Source of the DNA: CAVPLU01 sp050012535
GTDB lineage: Archaea; Thermoproteota; Bathyarchaeia; 40CM-2-53-6
DNA length: 6,293 nucleotides
Reading direction: 5' to 3'
NCBI GenBank assembly: GCA_050012535.1
Contig: JBEKGZ010000102.1
Coordinates: forward strand, 1-6,293
The notes under the pieces are model-generated. The model worked only from the letters and a program-made list of their open reading frames with translations, made no database searches and was not told the DNA's origin. Every line of letters starts with the position of its first letter. Position 1 is the first letter of the stretch. A program made the position numbers and the translations under genes. Below are positions 1 through 5,628 of the stretch, piece by piece.

Positions 1-540
1 TACATCAATATAGAGAACGTCGTCGCATCGGCCACGCTGAAACAGAAGATAGACCTCAACTCGATCGTCCGACTCTTCCCCGGCGTCGAATATAGACCTG
101 AACAGTTCCCCGGACTAGTATATCGGCTGAAGAAGCCGAAGACCGCCACACTGATCTTCAGCTCCGGAAAGATGGTTTGCACCGGAGCCAAATCCGAAGC
201 GCAAGCAAAGAAGGCAGTCATCAAAGTTGTCGACGAACTCAAAAGGAACGGCATGGTCATCCTTGGAAAACCGGAAATCCAGATCCAGAACATAGTCTCC
301 TCCGCCGGGCTCGGAGGCCGCATCGACCTAGAAAAAACAACGTACTCGCTCAAGCGTACGATGTACGAGCCAGAACAGTTCCCAGGCCTCATCTACAGAA
401 TGGACGACCCCAAAGTAGTCATACTCATCTTCGCAAGCGGAAAACTAGTCTGCACAGGCGCCAAGAAAGAAGCAGAAGTACCCAGAGCCATCGCAATACT
501 ACAGAAAACACTCGAAGAAAAAGGACTAATAACCTACTAG
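1..540 (+). CDS. tbp: TATA-binding protein (TBP), 5' end cut by window edge
   Basis: This is the general archaeal transcription factor that binds and bends the promoter TATA box and recruits TFB and RNA polymerase. The frame is open from base 1, giving 179 visible residues before TAG; whole archaeal TBPs are about 180-200 residues, so only a few N-terminal residues are missing. The two direct repeats that form the saddle are clear: repeat 1 has IENVVASATL near residues 4-13, EQFPGLVYRL at 34-43 and LIFSSGKMVCTGAK at 51-64. Repeat 2 has IQNIVSSAGL near 95-104, EQFPGLIYRM at 125-134 and LIFASGKLVCTGAK at 142-155. The paired FPG and IF.SGK motifs carry the DNA-contacting and TATA-intercalating positions of the family. 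The protein ends at LEEKGLITY without the acidic tail seen in some archaea. It is followed by a long gap, so it is probably the last gene of its unit. The identity is very secure. Confidence 0.97.
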   Translation, partial: YINIENVVASATLKQKIDLNSIVRLFPGVEYRPEQFPGLVYRLKKPKTATLIFSSGKMVCTGAKSEAQAKKAVIKVVDELKRNGMVILGKPEIQIQNIVSSAGLGGRIDLEKTTYSLKRTMYEPEQFPGLIYRMDDPKVVILIFASGKLVCTGAKKEAEVPRAIAILQKTLEEKGLITY

Positions 541-919
541 ACATCCTCAAATGATGTTCTCGCGCTTGTGAAGAGCAGCCTAGCTCTGAATTCCCGTGAT
601 CGCTGGAGATCTGTGCGTCTTAAGCGAATCACAGTGAAAGGCTGCGCGAAGAGATTTCGAACTTTTGCGTCTGATTGCTAGACTGAGACTAGAACCTCTA
701 GAGACACCACAGCGGGCAGATAATGCACTGACGCCTCTTCGAGACGGAACTTGCAGATGGGTTCTCGCGTAAGTAGGTAGGCCCCTCGAGAGGGTCGAAG
801 ATTCGTCGGGAACATAGGACACTTAAGTAGAGGGCAGCGCTACCCATAGACGTACGCGGCGGATTCGGACCCACCGTCCTATCCAATGTGTAACAGAAGC
901 AGAAAGTGGTGAGCAGAAC
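541..919. other. 379-bp gap between tbp and alba, no gene supported
   Basis: Reading frames that cross this stretch are short, lack family motifs and look like shadows, for example the minus-strand frame at 580-822, which is rich in Ser and Arg. I looked for tRNA T-arms, SRP RNA helix 8, the conserved cores of RNase P RNA and paired C/D boxes, and found none convincingly. A short hairpin with arms CCCT and AGGG lies in the GC-rich run near 780-795. A second possible hairpin is at 857-876; it pairs better as minus-strand RNA, where one position becomes a G-U wobble. No clear TATA box is visible for alba. The length is unusual beside core genes, so a small RNA or a long alba leader remains possible. 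Confidence 0.5.
908..912 (+). promoter_or_regulatory. Ribosome binding site of alba
   Basis: GGTGA lies 7 bases before the ATG at 920 and matches the 3' end of archaeal 16S rRNA. It supports that ATG as the alba start and implies a leadered transcript. Confidence 0.6.
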
Positions 920-1213
920 ATGACAGAACAACAGAAAGTCGAGACACCCCCGGCTAAACGGCAGAGTGGAATCCCCTCCGACACCGTCTTCATTGGGCAG
1001 AAGCCTATCATGGCGTATGTTACAGCGATCGTGATGCATTTCAGCGGCAGCAACGAGGTCACAATCAAAGCGAGAGGGCGAGCCATATCAGCAGCCGTCG
1101 ACGTCGTTGAAGTGTGCAGAAGACGATTCTTCGAAGGCAAACTTCAAGTGAAGAAAATCACTATCGGAACCGAGCAGCTGGGCGTTGAAATCATAGTGAC
1201 AAAACCAACCTAG
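920..1213 (+). CDS. alba: Alba-family DNA/RNA-binding chromatin protein
   Basis: Alba (Sac10b family) is a small dimeric protein that coats archaeal DNA and also binds RNA. The 97 residues carry the family signature: VFIGQKPIMAYV at 23-34 matches the VLIGKKPVMNYV region of Sulfolobus Alba, and TIKARGRAISAAVDVVEVCR at 48-67 matches IKARGRAISKAVDTVEI. The first 20 or so residues form a polar, probably disordered extension. There are two oddities. Position 27 is Gln where Sulfolobus Alba has the acetylated Lys16; the next Lys (28) is kept. The stretch between the last two strands is about ten residues shorter than in Sulfolobus (GTEQLGVEIIV), so the DNA-reaching hairpin is reduced. The ATG at 920 is supported by GGTGA 7 bases upstream. 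The gene stands alone, with a T6 tract 38 bases after its stop. Confidence 0.96.
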   Translation: MTEQQKVETPPAKRQSGIPSDTVFIGQKPIMAYVTAIVMHFSGSNEVTIKARGRAISAAVDVVEVCRRRFFEGKLQVKKITIGTEQLGVEIIVTKPT

Positions 1214-1250
1214 CGACCAAGCAGACCGCCCCGCACAACAGAGTTCCCAG

Positions 1251-1256
1251 TTTTTT
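1251..1256 (+). terminator. T6 tract, likely terminator of alba
   Basis: A run of six T residues lies 38 bases after the alba stop and is the longest T run in the window. Archaeal RNA polymerase terminates at short oligo-T tracts in the coding strand without needing a hairpin, so this is a reasonable end for the alba transcript. No strong stem precedes it. Confidence 0.5.
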
Positions 1257-1326
1257 GACGACAAGCGTGAAGCGTTGAGGTAAGTGCAATCCATTCTGCA
1301 AGAGTGGAAGGCCTCTCCTATTGGTA

Positions 1327-1354
1327 CCTAGGATCGCATAGGCAAGATCCTTGG
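1327..1354. repeat. Imperfect inverted repeat upstream of the thermosome gene
   Basis: The arms CCTAGGATC (1327-1335) and GATCCTTGG (1346-1354) are complementary in eight of nine positions, with one T-T mismatch, around a 10-base spacer. The repeat lies 75-103 bases before the TTG start of the thermosome and upstream of the TATA-like hexamer at 1387-1392. It could be a regulator binding site or a stem-loop in a read-through transcript. The pairing is seen directly; the role is inferred. Confidence 0.4.
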
Positions 1355-1380
1355 TTGAAGTGATGCGTTCCATTAAGGGT

Positions 1381-1396
1381 GCTTGGTTTATCAAGC
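1381..1396 (+). promoter_or_regulatory. Possible thermosome promoter: TATA-like hexamer inside a small palindrome
   Basis: TTTATC (1387-1392) is the best TATA-like sequence before the thermosome. It is enclosed by GCTTG (1381-1385) and CAAGC (1392-1396), a perfect 5-bp inverted repeat with a 6-base centre. Archaeal transcription usually starts about 26 bases downstream of the TATA centre, which predicts a start near 1416 and a leader of about 14 bases before TTG 1430. That fits the lack of a ribosome binding site. An alternative TATA-like sequence, CATATC, is at 1403-1408. Confidence 0.35.
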
Positions 1397-1429
1397 GGGA
1401 AGCATATCCTATTGACGGTATTGATTGGA

Positions 1430-3070
1430 TTGTCTGAAGGAACAACACCGATTTACATTCTCCGGGAAGGATCGACACGTAACAGAGGGCACGATGCCCA
1501 ACGAAGCAACATTATGGCGGCAAAAACCGTTGCCGAAATTATTCGAACAACGCTTGGCCCGCTTGGAATGAGCAAGATGCTTGTGACCGGCGTGGGGGAC
1601 GTCGTCATCACTAGCGACGGCGCCACAATCATGAAGGAGTTCGACGTTCAGCATCCGGCTGCAAAGATGCTCGTGGAAGTTGCAAAAAGCCAAGACAACG
1701 AGGTCGGCGATGGCACAACCACAGCGGTTGTGCTAGCCGGCGAGCTTCTCTCGAAAGCTCAAGAACTCATGGATCAAGATGTTCACCCAACGATCATCAT
1801 AGACGGATACAAGAAAGCTTCAGCTGAAGCTCTCCAGATACTCGATTCCCTAGCCATCACGGTGGACCCGACCGACACCAAAACGTTGCGTCAGATAGCA
1901 AGCACGTCAATGGGAACCAAGGCAGTAGCAACCAGCAAAGACTTCCTTGCCCAAATCGCCACTTCCGCCGTAACACAGGTGATGGACAGCTCGAATGGAA
2001 AGATCAAAGCAGATATCGAGAGGATAAAGGTGCTCAAAAAGCACGGCGAAGGAATAGAGCAAACAGAGCTGGTTCAAGGGATCGTCCTCGACAAGGAGAT
2101 CGCTCACTCTCAGATGCCAAAGCGAGTAGAGAAAGCCAGAATCGCCCTTCTCAACACGAAGCTTGAGATTGAAAAGACCGAGTTCGACGCAAAGATCACC
2201 ATCGAAAGCCCAGACCAAATGAAAACGTTTCTGGATGAAGAGGAAACCATGATGAGACAGATGGTGGAGAAGATTGCTGAATCAAAAGCGAACGTGGTGC
2301 TGTCTGAGAAAGGCATTGACGACATGGTTCTGCATTTTCTTGCAAAACAAGGAATCCTAGCGGCGAAGAATCTCAGCAGTGGCGACATGGAAAAACTCGG
2401 AAGAGCGACCGGCGGGAAAATCGTGGCGACCCTGAAGGATCTAAGCGCTGAATCCTTAGGCGAAGCCAAACTAGTGGAGGAAGCCAAGATTGGTGATGAC
2501 AAGCTTCTCTACATTAGGGAATGCAAAGACCCGAAAGCAGTAACTATCGTGATACGAGGCGGTTCCGAACACGTCATCGAGGAAGCTGAACGATCACTTC
2601 ACGACGCCCTTTCTGTAGTCCGAAATGTCGTCGAGGACGGCAAGATCGTTGCAGGCGGAGGCTCTATTGAGGCAGAGCTAGCAAAGCAGCTCCGTGACTT
2701 CGCGGTCAAAGTTGGAGGAAGGGAGCAGTTGGGTGTTCAATGCTTCGCAGAAGCCGTCGAATCAATACCAGTAACACTGGCGTTGAATGCAGGCCTCGAC
2801 CCTATCGATATCATGGTCGAACTTAGAATGAAGCACCAGAACAGTGCAAACAAGTGGTTCGGCGTCAGCGTGCACGACGGAAAGGTGGCTGACATGCTCA
2901 AGGAAAGAGTGATTGAACCTCTTCGCGTCAAGCAACAAGCCATCAAATCATCAACTGAAGTAGCATGTCTGATTCTCCGTATCGACGACGTGGTTTCGTC
3001 TAAAGGAGGAAGGGGACCTGCTGGGGGACCGCCGGGGGGAGGTATGCCTCCCGGAATGGGCATGATGTGA
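1430..3070 (+). CDS. thsA: Thermosome subunit (group II chaperonin, CCT/TRiC family)
   Basis: This cytosolic ATP-driven folding machine forms a double ring with a built-in lid. The 546 residues are the normal family length. The equatorial domain shows TLGPLGMSKML at 41-51, TSDGATI at 61-67 (usually TNDGATI) and GDGTTTAVV at 93-101, with Asp63 and Asp94 at the nucleotide site. The apical and lid region covers roughly 210-370. HDAL at 391-394 carries the other conserved Asp, and VAGGGSIEAEL at 407-417 returns to the equatorial domain. The C-terminus is the usual Gly-Pro-Met-rich tail that hangs in the cavity. The start is TTG 1430, giving MSEGTTPIYILREGS, because homologues begin just before this strand. 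TTG 1421, TTG 1412 and GTG 1379 are in-frame alternatives. There is no ribosome binding site, so a short or absent leader is likely. The subunit type cannot be settled, so the symbol is only a family label. Confidence 0.95.
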   Translation: MSEGTTPIYILREGSTRNRGHDAQRSNIMAAKTVAEIIRTTLGPLGMSKMLVTGVGDVVITSDGATIMKEFDVQHPAAKMLVEVAKSQDNEVGDGTTTAVVLAGELLSKAQELMDQDVHPTIIIDGYKKASAEALQILDSLAITVDPTDTKTLRQIASTSMGTKAVATSKDFLAQIATSAVTQVMDSSNGKIKADIERIKVLKKHGEGIEQTELVQGIVLDKEIAHSQMPKRVEKARIALLNTKLEIEKTEFDAKITIESPDQMKTFLDEEETMMRQMVEKIAESKANVVLSEKGIDDMVLHFLAKQGILAAKNLSSGDMEKLGRATGGKIVATLKDLSAESLGEAKLVEEAKIGDDKLLYIRECKDPKAVTIVIRGGSEHVIEEAERSLHDALSVVRNVVEDGKIVAGGGSIEAELAKQLRDFAVKVGGREQLGVQCFAEAVESIPVTLALNAGLDPIDIMVELRMKHQNSANKWFGVSVHDGKVADMLKERVIEPLRVKQQAIKSSTEVACLILRIDDVVSSKGGRGPAGGPPGGGMPPGMGMM

Positions 3071-3128
3071 TAAGAGATCGATAGGTTCGCCGCAGTCATC
3101 TTCGGTCCCCGTGGTGAACGCGACGATA

Positions 3129-3159
3129 GCTGAAACGCATTGCTAGGTGTGGCTTCAGC
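3129..3159 (+). terminator. Weak stem-loop and pyrimidine-rich tract after the thermosome
   Basis: GCTGAA (3129-3134) and TTCAGC (3154-3159) can pair around a 19-base loop. A pyrimidine-rich stretch follows at about 3173-3193, although its longest T run is only three. It may help end the thermosome transcript, but it also lies just before the next gene. Support is weak. Confidence 0.2.
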
Positions 3160-3216
3160 CAAAGCGCTCTAATCCTCGTTTCTTCCTCTACTCAGTTGCT
3201 TGAAGCTGGGGCCAAG

Positions 3217-3585
3217 ATGCGAATAGTAAGCAGTGAGGATGCAGAAAGCGTCGTGAGGAAGTACTTCCTCGGCACCAAGACTTTCCACGGGAAGATTGTT
3301 TCAATATCCGCCGAGGAGAAGACTGAGGGTCCGGACGACAAAGGTATGTGGAAGGTCAAAGGAACTTACCAAACAGAAGCAGGCGTCAGAGCACGATTTG
3401 CAGCTACAGTTTCGTCACGCGGCGAGGTACTGATAACCAGTTCAAGCTCAACCAAACCAAAAACACGATCCGGCATTAGTAGCGTGGCACACACTTTGAG
3501 CAGCGCAGATTACGCTACAAGAAGGCGGCGGAGGAAGAAACAGCGCCCTGGGAAGCGCACGAAATCACGTAGAAATCCTACCTGA
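3217..3585 (+). CDS. Small protein of unknown function with a strongly basic tail
   Basis: I do not recognise this 122-residue protein. Residues 1-75 look like a small alpha/beta domain: a helix near 6-17 (SEDAESVVRKYF), then strands around GKIVSIS, MWKVKGTYQT, RARFAATVS and GEVLITS. No cysteine cluster, signal peptide or membrane segment is present. Residues 76-100 are Ser/Thr-rich and probably flexible. Residues 102-119 hold 13 Arg or Lys in 18 positions, which suggests binding to nucleic acid or the ribosome. The order helix, W-K-V strand, then a closing strand with GEV is loosely like GvpO/PepSY-type folds, but I would not assign it. ATG 3217 is chosen; TTG 3196, seven codons earlier, is also open. 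No clear ribosome binding site is seen. It lies 146 bp after the thermosome, so it may have its own promoter. Confidence 0.7.
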   Translation: MRIVSSEDAESVVRKYFLGTKTFHGKIVSISAEEKTEGPDDKGMWKVKGTYQTEAGVRARFAATVSSRGEVLITSSSSTKPKTRSGISSVAHTLSSADYATRRRRRKKQRPGKRTKSRRNPT

Positions 3586-3625
3586 TTCAGACGCGGCTCA
3601 CGCCGGAGACATCCGCCTTGGGCTG

Positions 3626-3826
3626 CTATAACCTCCGCTCCTTGGACAACCTTTCAAGAAGCACTGGCAAGTCCTCATGGTTCTTCGCAGCTTGATCATC
3701 CAAGCTGATTTGTTGTTCTCGTGTAAGTAACTGCCAGCAGTGAGCGATCTCGTCACTGGTTTCGAAAGTGTGAATCCCGCCCGGTCTTCTATTATGCCGG
3801 CGAACGACCACGCTGATGCTTGCCAT
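3626..3826 (-). CDS. Possible 66-residue helical protein, unknown function
   Basis: This minus-strand frame gives 66 residues from ATG 3826. A short strand-like, Arg-rich start (ISVVVRRHNRRPGG) is followed by two or three likely amphipathic helices: SDEIAHCWQLLTREQQIS at 24-41, then LDDQAAKNHEDLPVLLERLS at 42-61, and a charged end, KERRL. The composition is balanced, with no shadow-like excess of Ser, Arg or Cys, which is the main reason to take it seriously. A TTG at 3853 would add nine residues. There is no ribosome binding site; a leaderless start is possible, with CTTATT about 30 bases upstream. It would be convergent with the gene ending at 3585. I recognise no family, and the frame could still be chance. 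Confidence 0.4.
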   Translation of the reverse strand: MASISVVVRRHNRRPGGIHTFETSDEIAHCWQLLTREQQISLDDQAAKNHEDLPVLLERLSKERRL

Positions 3827-4028
3827 AAGGAAAGATAGACTCGGGACGCTCAATAAGGTCTCGGTTTAGACCGACGAGTACTACGTTCTATTCTCATCTG
3901 ATCATGAAACGCATAGATTAGCCAACAGTTCTTCTGCTGGCGGAGGTTGATGGGGTTTCTGCAATCCATTGAAAATGACTCCATTTTGAGGTGATTGGTT
4001 GGCCAGAACGAGGCGTTTGGTCTCTTCC

Positions 4029-4034
4029 TTATAG
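4029..4034 (+). promoter_or_regulatory. Possible TATA box of the zinc-ribbon/hflX unit
   Basis: TTATAG is centred about 25 bases before the second in-frame ATG (4056) of the zinc-ribbon gene. That is the spacing expected for a leaderless archaeal transcript. Only the spacing and AT content support it. Confidence 0.3.
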
Positions 4035-4049
4035 CTAGCGACACGGCCA

Positions 4050-4202
4050 ATGGTCATGAAGTATCTACTGATGACAGTTCCAGCAAGATGTAAGAAATGC
4101 GGCGGCCCTGTCTTCTCTATGGGATTGCTTTCTGAGAGCGGCCTTTGTATAGGCTGTGCGAGAATGGAAGCCGCCAGGAAAATGAGCCTCACGCTAGATT
4201 GA
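4050..4202 (+). CDS. 50-residue zinc-ribbon protein upstream of hflX
   Basis: This frame is very short but carries two cysteine pairs, CKKC at residues 14-17 and CIGC at 33-36, separated by 15 residues. This is the usual layout of a small zinc ribbon that holds one zinc with four cysteines. The segment GGPVFSMGLLSESGLCIGC resembles the hairpin and knuckle of rubredoxin-like zinc ribbons. A short charged helix follows (ARMEAARKM). Such proteins often bind RNA, ribosomes or partner enzymes, but this one has no assigned function. An in-frame stop at 4032-4034 limits the start to ATG 4050 or to ATG 4056 and later. It ends 27 bp before hflX in the same frame, so the two are probably co-transcribed. 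In some Crenarchaeota hflX is paired with mbf1, which also has a zinc ribbon; no helix-turn-helix is present here. Confidence 0.7.
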   Translation: MVMKYLLMTVPARCKKCGGPVFSMGLLSESGLCIGCARMEAARKMSLTLD

Positions 4203-4229
4203 ATAGTACAGGTTCTGCAACTAAAGTTC

Positions 4230-5345
4230 GTGCCGAATTTGAGGGCGCTTCTTGTAGAGTGTATTCTTCCCCGCAGCAAACCGCGAATAGATGAAGTGAA
4301 CGACATAGCGAAAGCTGCTGGCTACGACGTGGTCGGCCAAGTCATACAGCATCGGGACTCTGTGGATTCCGCCTATTGCGTAGGCAAAGGAAAAATCGAC
4401 GAGATCGCGGAGACCATCAGGGCAGACTCAATCGAAGCGATAATATTCACCCGGCAACTTTCCGCAGGCCAAGTATTCCGAATCAAGAAGAAACTCGGCG
4501 ATGTCCGCGTTCTCGACAGAAATTTGCTCATTCTAGAAGTCTTCGAGAAACGTTCCGCGACAACAGAGGCTAGACTCCAGATCGCATTAGCCAGACTCCG
4601 CTACACGTTCTCTTGGGGCAGAGAATCGGTTCGAATGCATGGTATCACGAGTGAACAGATGGGAAGGGGAGGGCCAGGCCAGTATCCATACGAAGTCTAT
4701 GAAGCAATGTCGCGGAAACGGATAAGTAAGATCGAAGGGGAACTCCGCGAAGTCAGACAGAAGAGCAGTCGTCTCCGCGAACATCGAGGAAAGGCTGGCT
4801 TCCGAATCGTCGCGTTGACAGGCTATACTCAAAGCGGCAAGACTACGCTGTTCAACAGGCTCGCGTCGGAATCGAAGGAAATAGGTTTAGGCCCCTTCAC
4901 GACGCTCTCCACATTTGCAAGAAAGGTCTCCACACAAGCGACAGGGGATTCTTCAGATTCTTTCATCATGATTGATTCTATTGGATTCATCGAGGACCTT
5001 AGCCCTCTGCTGCTACGCGCCTTCCACACCACGTTGAACGAGCTGGCAAATTCTGACCTTGTTCTCCTCTTCGTAGATGGTAGCGATCCCCTTGAAACTG
5101 TGATTCGAAAGATCGCCGCCTCTCATGAGATCATGAATAAAGAGGTCCACGGCGTTCCTGTTCTGATTTGCATCAATAAAGTGGACCTTGCGACCCGTGA
5201 ACATTTGGATAAGGTGCTCGCGGAGACTCGCAAGATTTTCGAAGAGGATGAAATACTCGAAATAAGCTCGAAGACGGGAGCTAACCTACCGACCCTGCTG
5301 CGGAAGATCTCTGAGAGGCTAATGTTGGCGGTTCCAATCACGTGA
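4230..5345 (+). CDS. hflX: HflX-type ribosome-associated GTPase
   Basis: HflX proteins are P-loop GTPases that bind the large ribosomal subunit; in bacteria they rescue or split stalled ribosomes. The 371 residues show an N-terminal HflX domain (about 1-120) with YCVGKGKIDEI at 49-59 and DRNLLILEVFEKRSATTEAR at 96-115, then a charged helical linker (120-188). The GTPase domain has G1 GYTQSGKT at 198-205, switch I FTTLS at 223-227, G3 DSIGF at 249-253, G4 NKVD at 316-319 and G5 SSKTG at 346-350. The conserved HflX element GPGETQLE is changed to GPGQYPYE at 148-155, and switch I has Ser227 where Asp is usual. There is no C-terminal extension. The start is GTG 4230; TTG 4239 is an alternative. 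No ribosome binding site is clear, so translation may depend on the zinc-ribbon gene upstream. Confidence 0.93.
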   Translation: MPNLRALLVECILPRSKPRIDEVNDIAKAAGYDVVGQVIQHRDSVDSAYCVGKGKIDEIAETIRADSIEAIIFTRQLSAGQVFRIKKKLGDVRVLDRNLLILEVFEKRSATTEARLQIALARLRYTFSWGRESVRMHGITSEQMGRGGPGQYPYEVYEAMSRKRISKIEGELREVRQKSSRLREHRGKAGFRIVALTGYTQSGKTTLFNRLASESKEIGLGPFTTLSTFARKVSTQATGDSSDSFIMIDSIGFIEDLSPLLLRAFHTTLNELANSDLVLLFVDGSDPLETVIRKIAASHEIMNKEVHGVPVLICINKVDLATREHLDKVLAETRKIFEEDEILEISSKTGANLPTLLRKISERLMLAVPIT

Positions 5346-5367
5346 TCTTCAGCCGTGGAGCTCGGCG

Positions 5368-5386
5368 TACTCTAGAACAAAGAGTA
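5368..5386 (+). terminator. Stem-loop after hflX
   Basis: TACTCT (5368-5373) and AGAGTA (5381-5386) pair perfectly around a 7-base loop, 22 bases after the hflX stop. No T run follows, so it may mark or stabilise the 3' end rather than terminate by itself. Confidence 0.25.
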
Positions 5387-5508
5387 GTGTTACGTTTCAC
5401 GCTATTGCGGTCCAGAGACGCGGTCAAGGCGCTACTTAGGACGACATCCAGAGCTCAAGCGAAAAGGGAACATAGGTCCTGAGCCAGGGATACTTGGATT
5501 TCAGAGAT

Positions 5509-5563
5509 GAGCCGCTGTGATTCGTTTGCGGGGCCTCAATAGCCTGAGAGCCGTTGTGATCAG
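5509..5563. repeat. Two near-identical direct repeats in the convergent gap
   Basis: GAGCCGCTGTGAT starts at 5509 and GAGCCGTTGTGAT at 5548, with one difference and a 39-base period. A looser match follows each copy (GCGGGGCC and ATGGGGTC). A related CGTTGTGATC followed by TTTGCGGG occurs at 6104-6124, on the other side of the YkgJ gene. The function is unknown. Confidence 0.35.
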
Positions 5564-5628
5564 ATATGGGGTCAAGCATACCAGTAACAAGGACACCCAA
5601 CAAGGCCTCGTTTGAGCTTTCCGAACGA

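Larger units (their letters stand above)
3586..4049. other. 464-bp stretch with at most one small minus-strand gene
   Basis: The plus strand holds only short frames here. The only coding candidate I think plausible is the 66-residue minus-strand frame at 3626-3826. Between 3827 and 4049 I see a hairpin with arms GGTCT (3857-3861) and AGACC (3868-3872) around a 6-base loop, and a TATA-like TTATAG at 4029-4034 in front of the zinc-ribbon gene. No tRNA or recognisable structured RNA was found. Confidence 0.45.
5346..5628. other. 283-bp gap between convergent genes
   Basis: No gene is supported: the longest frames are about 33 codons. The stretch holds a short inverted repeat just after hflX and a pair of near-identical 14-base direct repeats at 5509 and 5548. 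No T tract is present on either strand to end hflX or the YkgJ gene. Confidence 0.5.

Noticed and set aside
177..554. Plus-strand frame overlapping tbp in another frame
   Set aside because: It lies inside TBP, has a strongly biased Arg/His/Ser composition and no motif; it is a shadow.
545..605. ATGATGT and CTGA as C and D boxes of a C/D RNA
   Set aside because: Spacing is too long for archaeal C/D RNAs, the second box pair is poor and no terminal stem is seen.
650..672. GTTCGAAAT on the minus strand, resembling a tRNA T-loop
   Set aside because: The flanking bases do not form a 5-bp T-stem, and no acceptor, D or anticodon arms can be placed.
857..884. GTCCGAATCC on the minus strand, resembling a tRNA T-arm
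   Set aside because: The loop would be 8 bases without the TTC core, and no other tRNA arms fit.
886..910. ACAGAAGC as the 3' core of RNase P RNA
   Set aside because: The matching 5' core (GGAAAGTCC type) is absent upstream.
580..1140. Minus-strand frames opposite the tbp-alba gap and alba
   Set aside because: They overlap the clear alba gene or have shadow-like composition, with no ribosome binding site or family motif.
3902..4057. Minus-strand 51-residue frame beginning MTIGRVASYKEE
   Set aside because: It reads acceptably, but has no ribosome binding site, and its start overlaps the zinc-ribbon start on the other strand; the cysteine pairs make the plus-strand gene the better call.
4200..4202. 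TGA between the zinc ribbon and hflX as a selenocysteine or read-through codon
   Set aside because: HflX has its own GTG start at the expected N-terminus, and no SECIS-like element is evident.
3902..4306. Longer 134-residue minus-strand frame
   Set aside because: It runs antisense to the zinc-ribbon gene and the start of hflX.
808..5480. GGGAACATAGG found near 808 and near 5466
   Set aside because: Eleven-base matches are expected by chance a few times in a window of this size.
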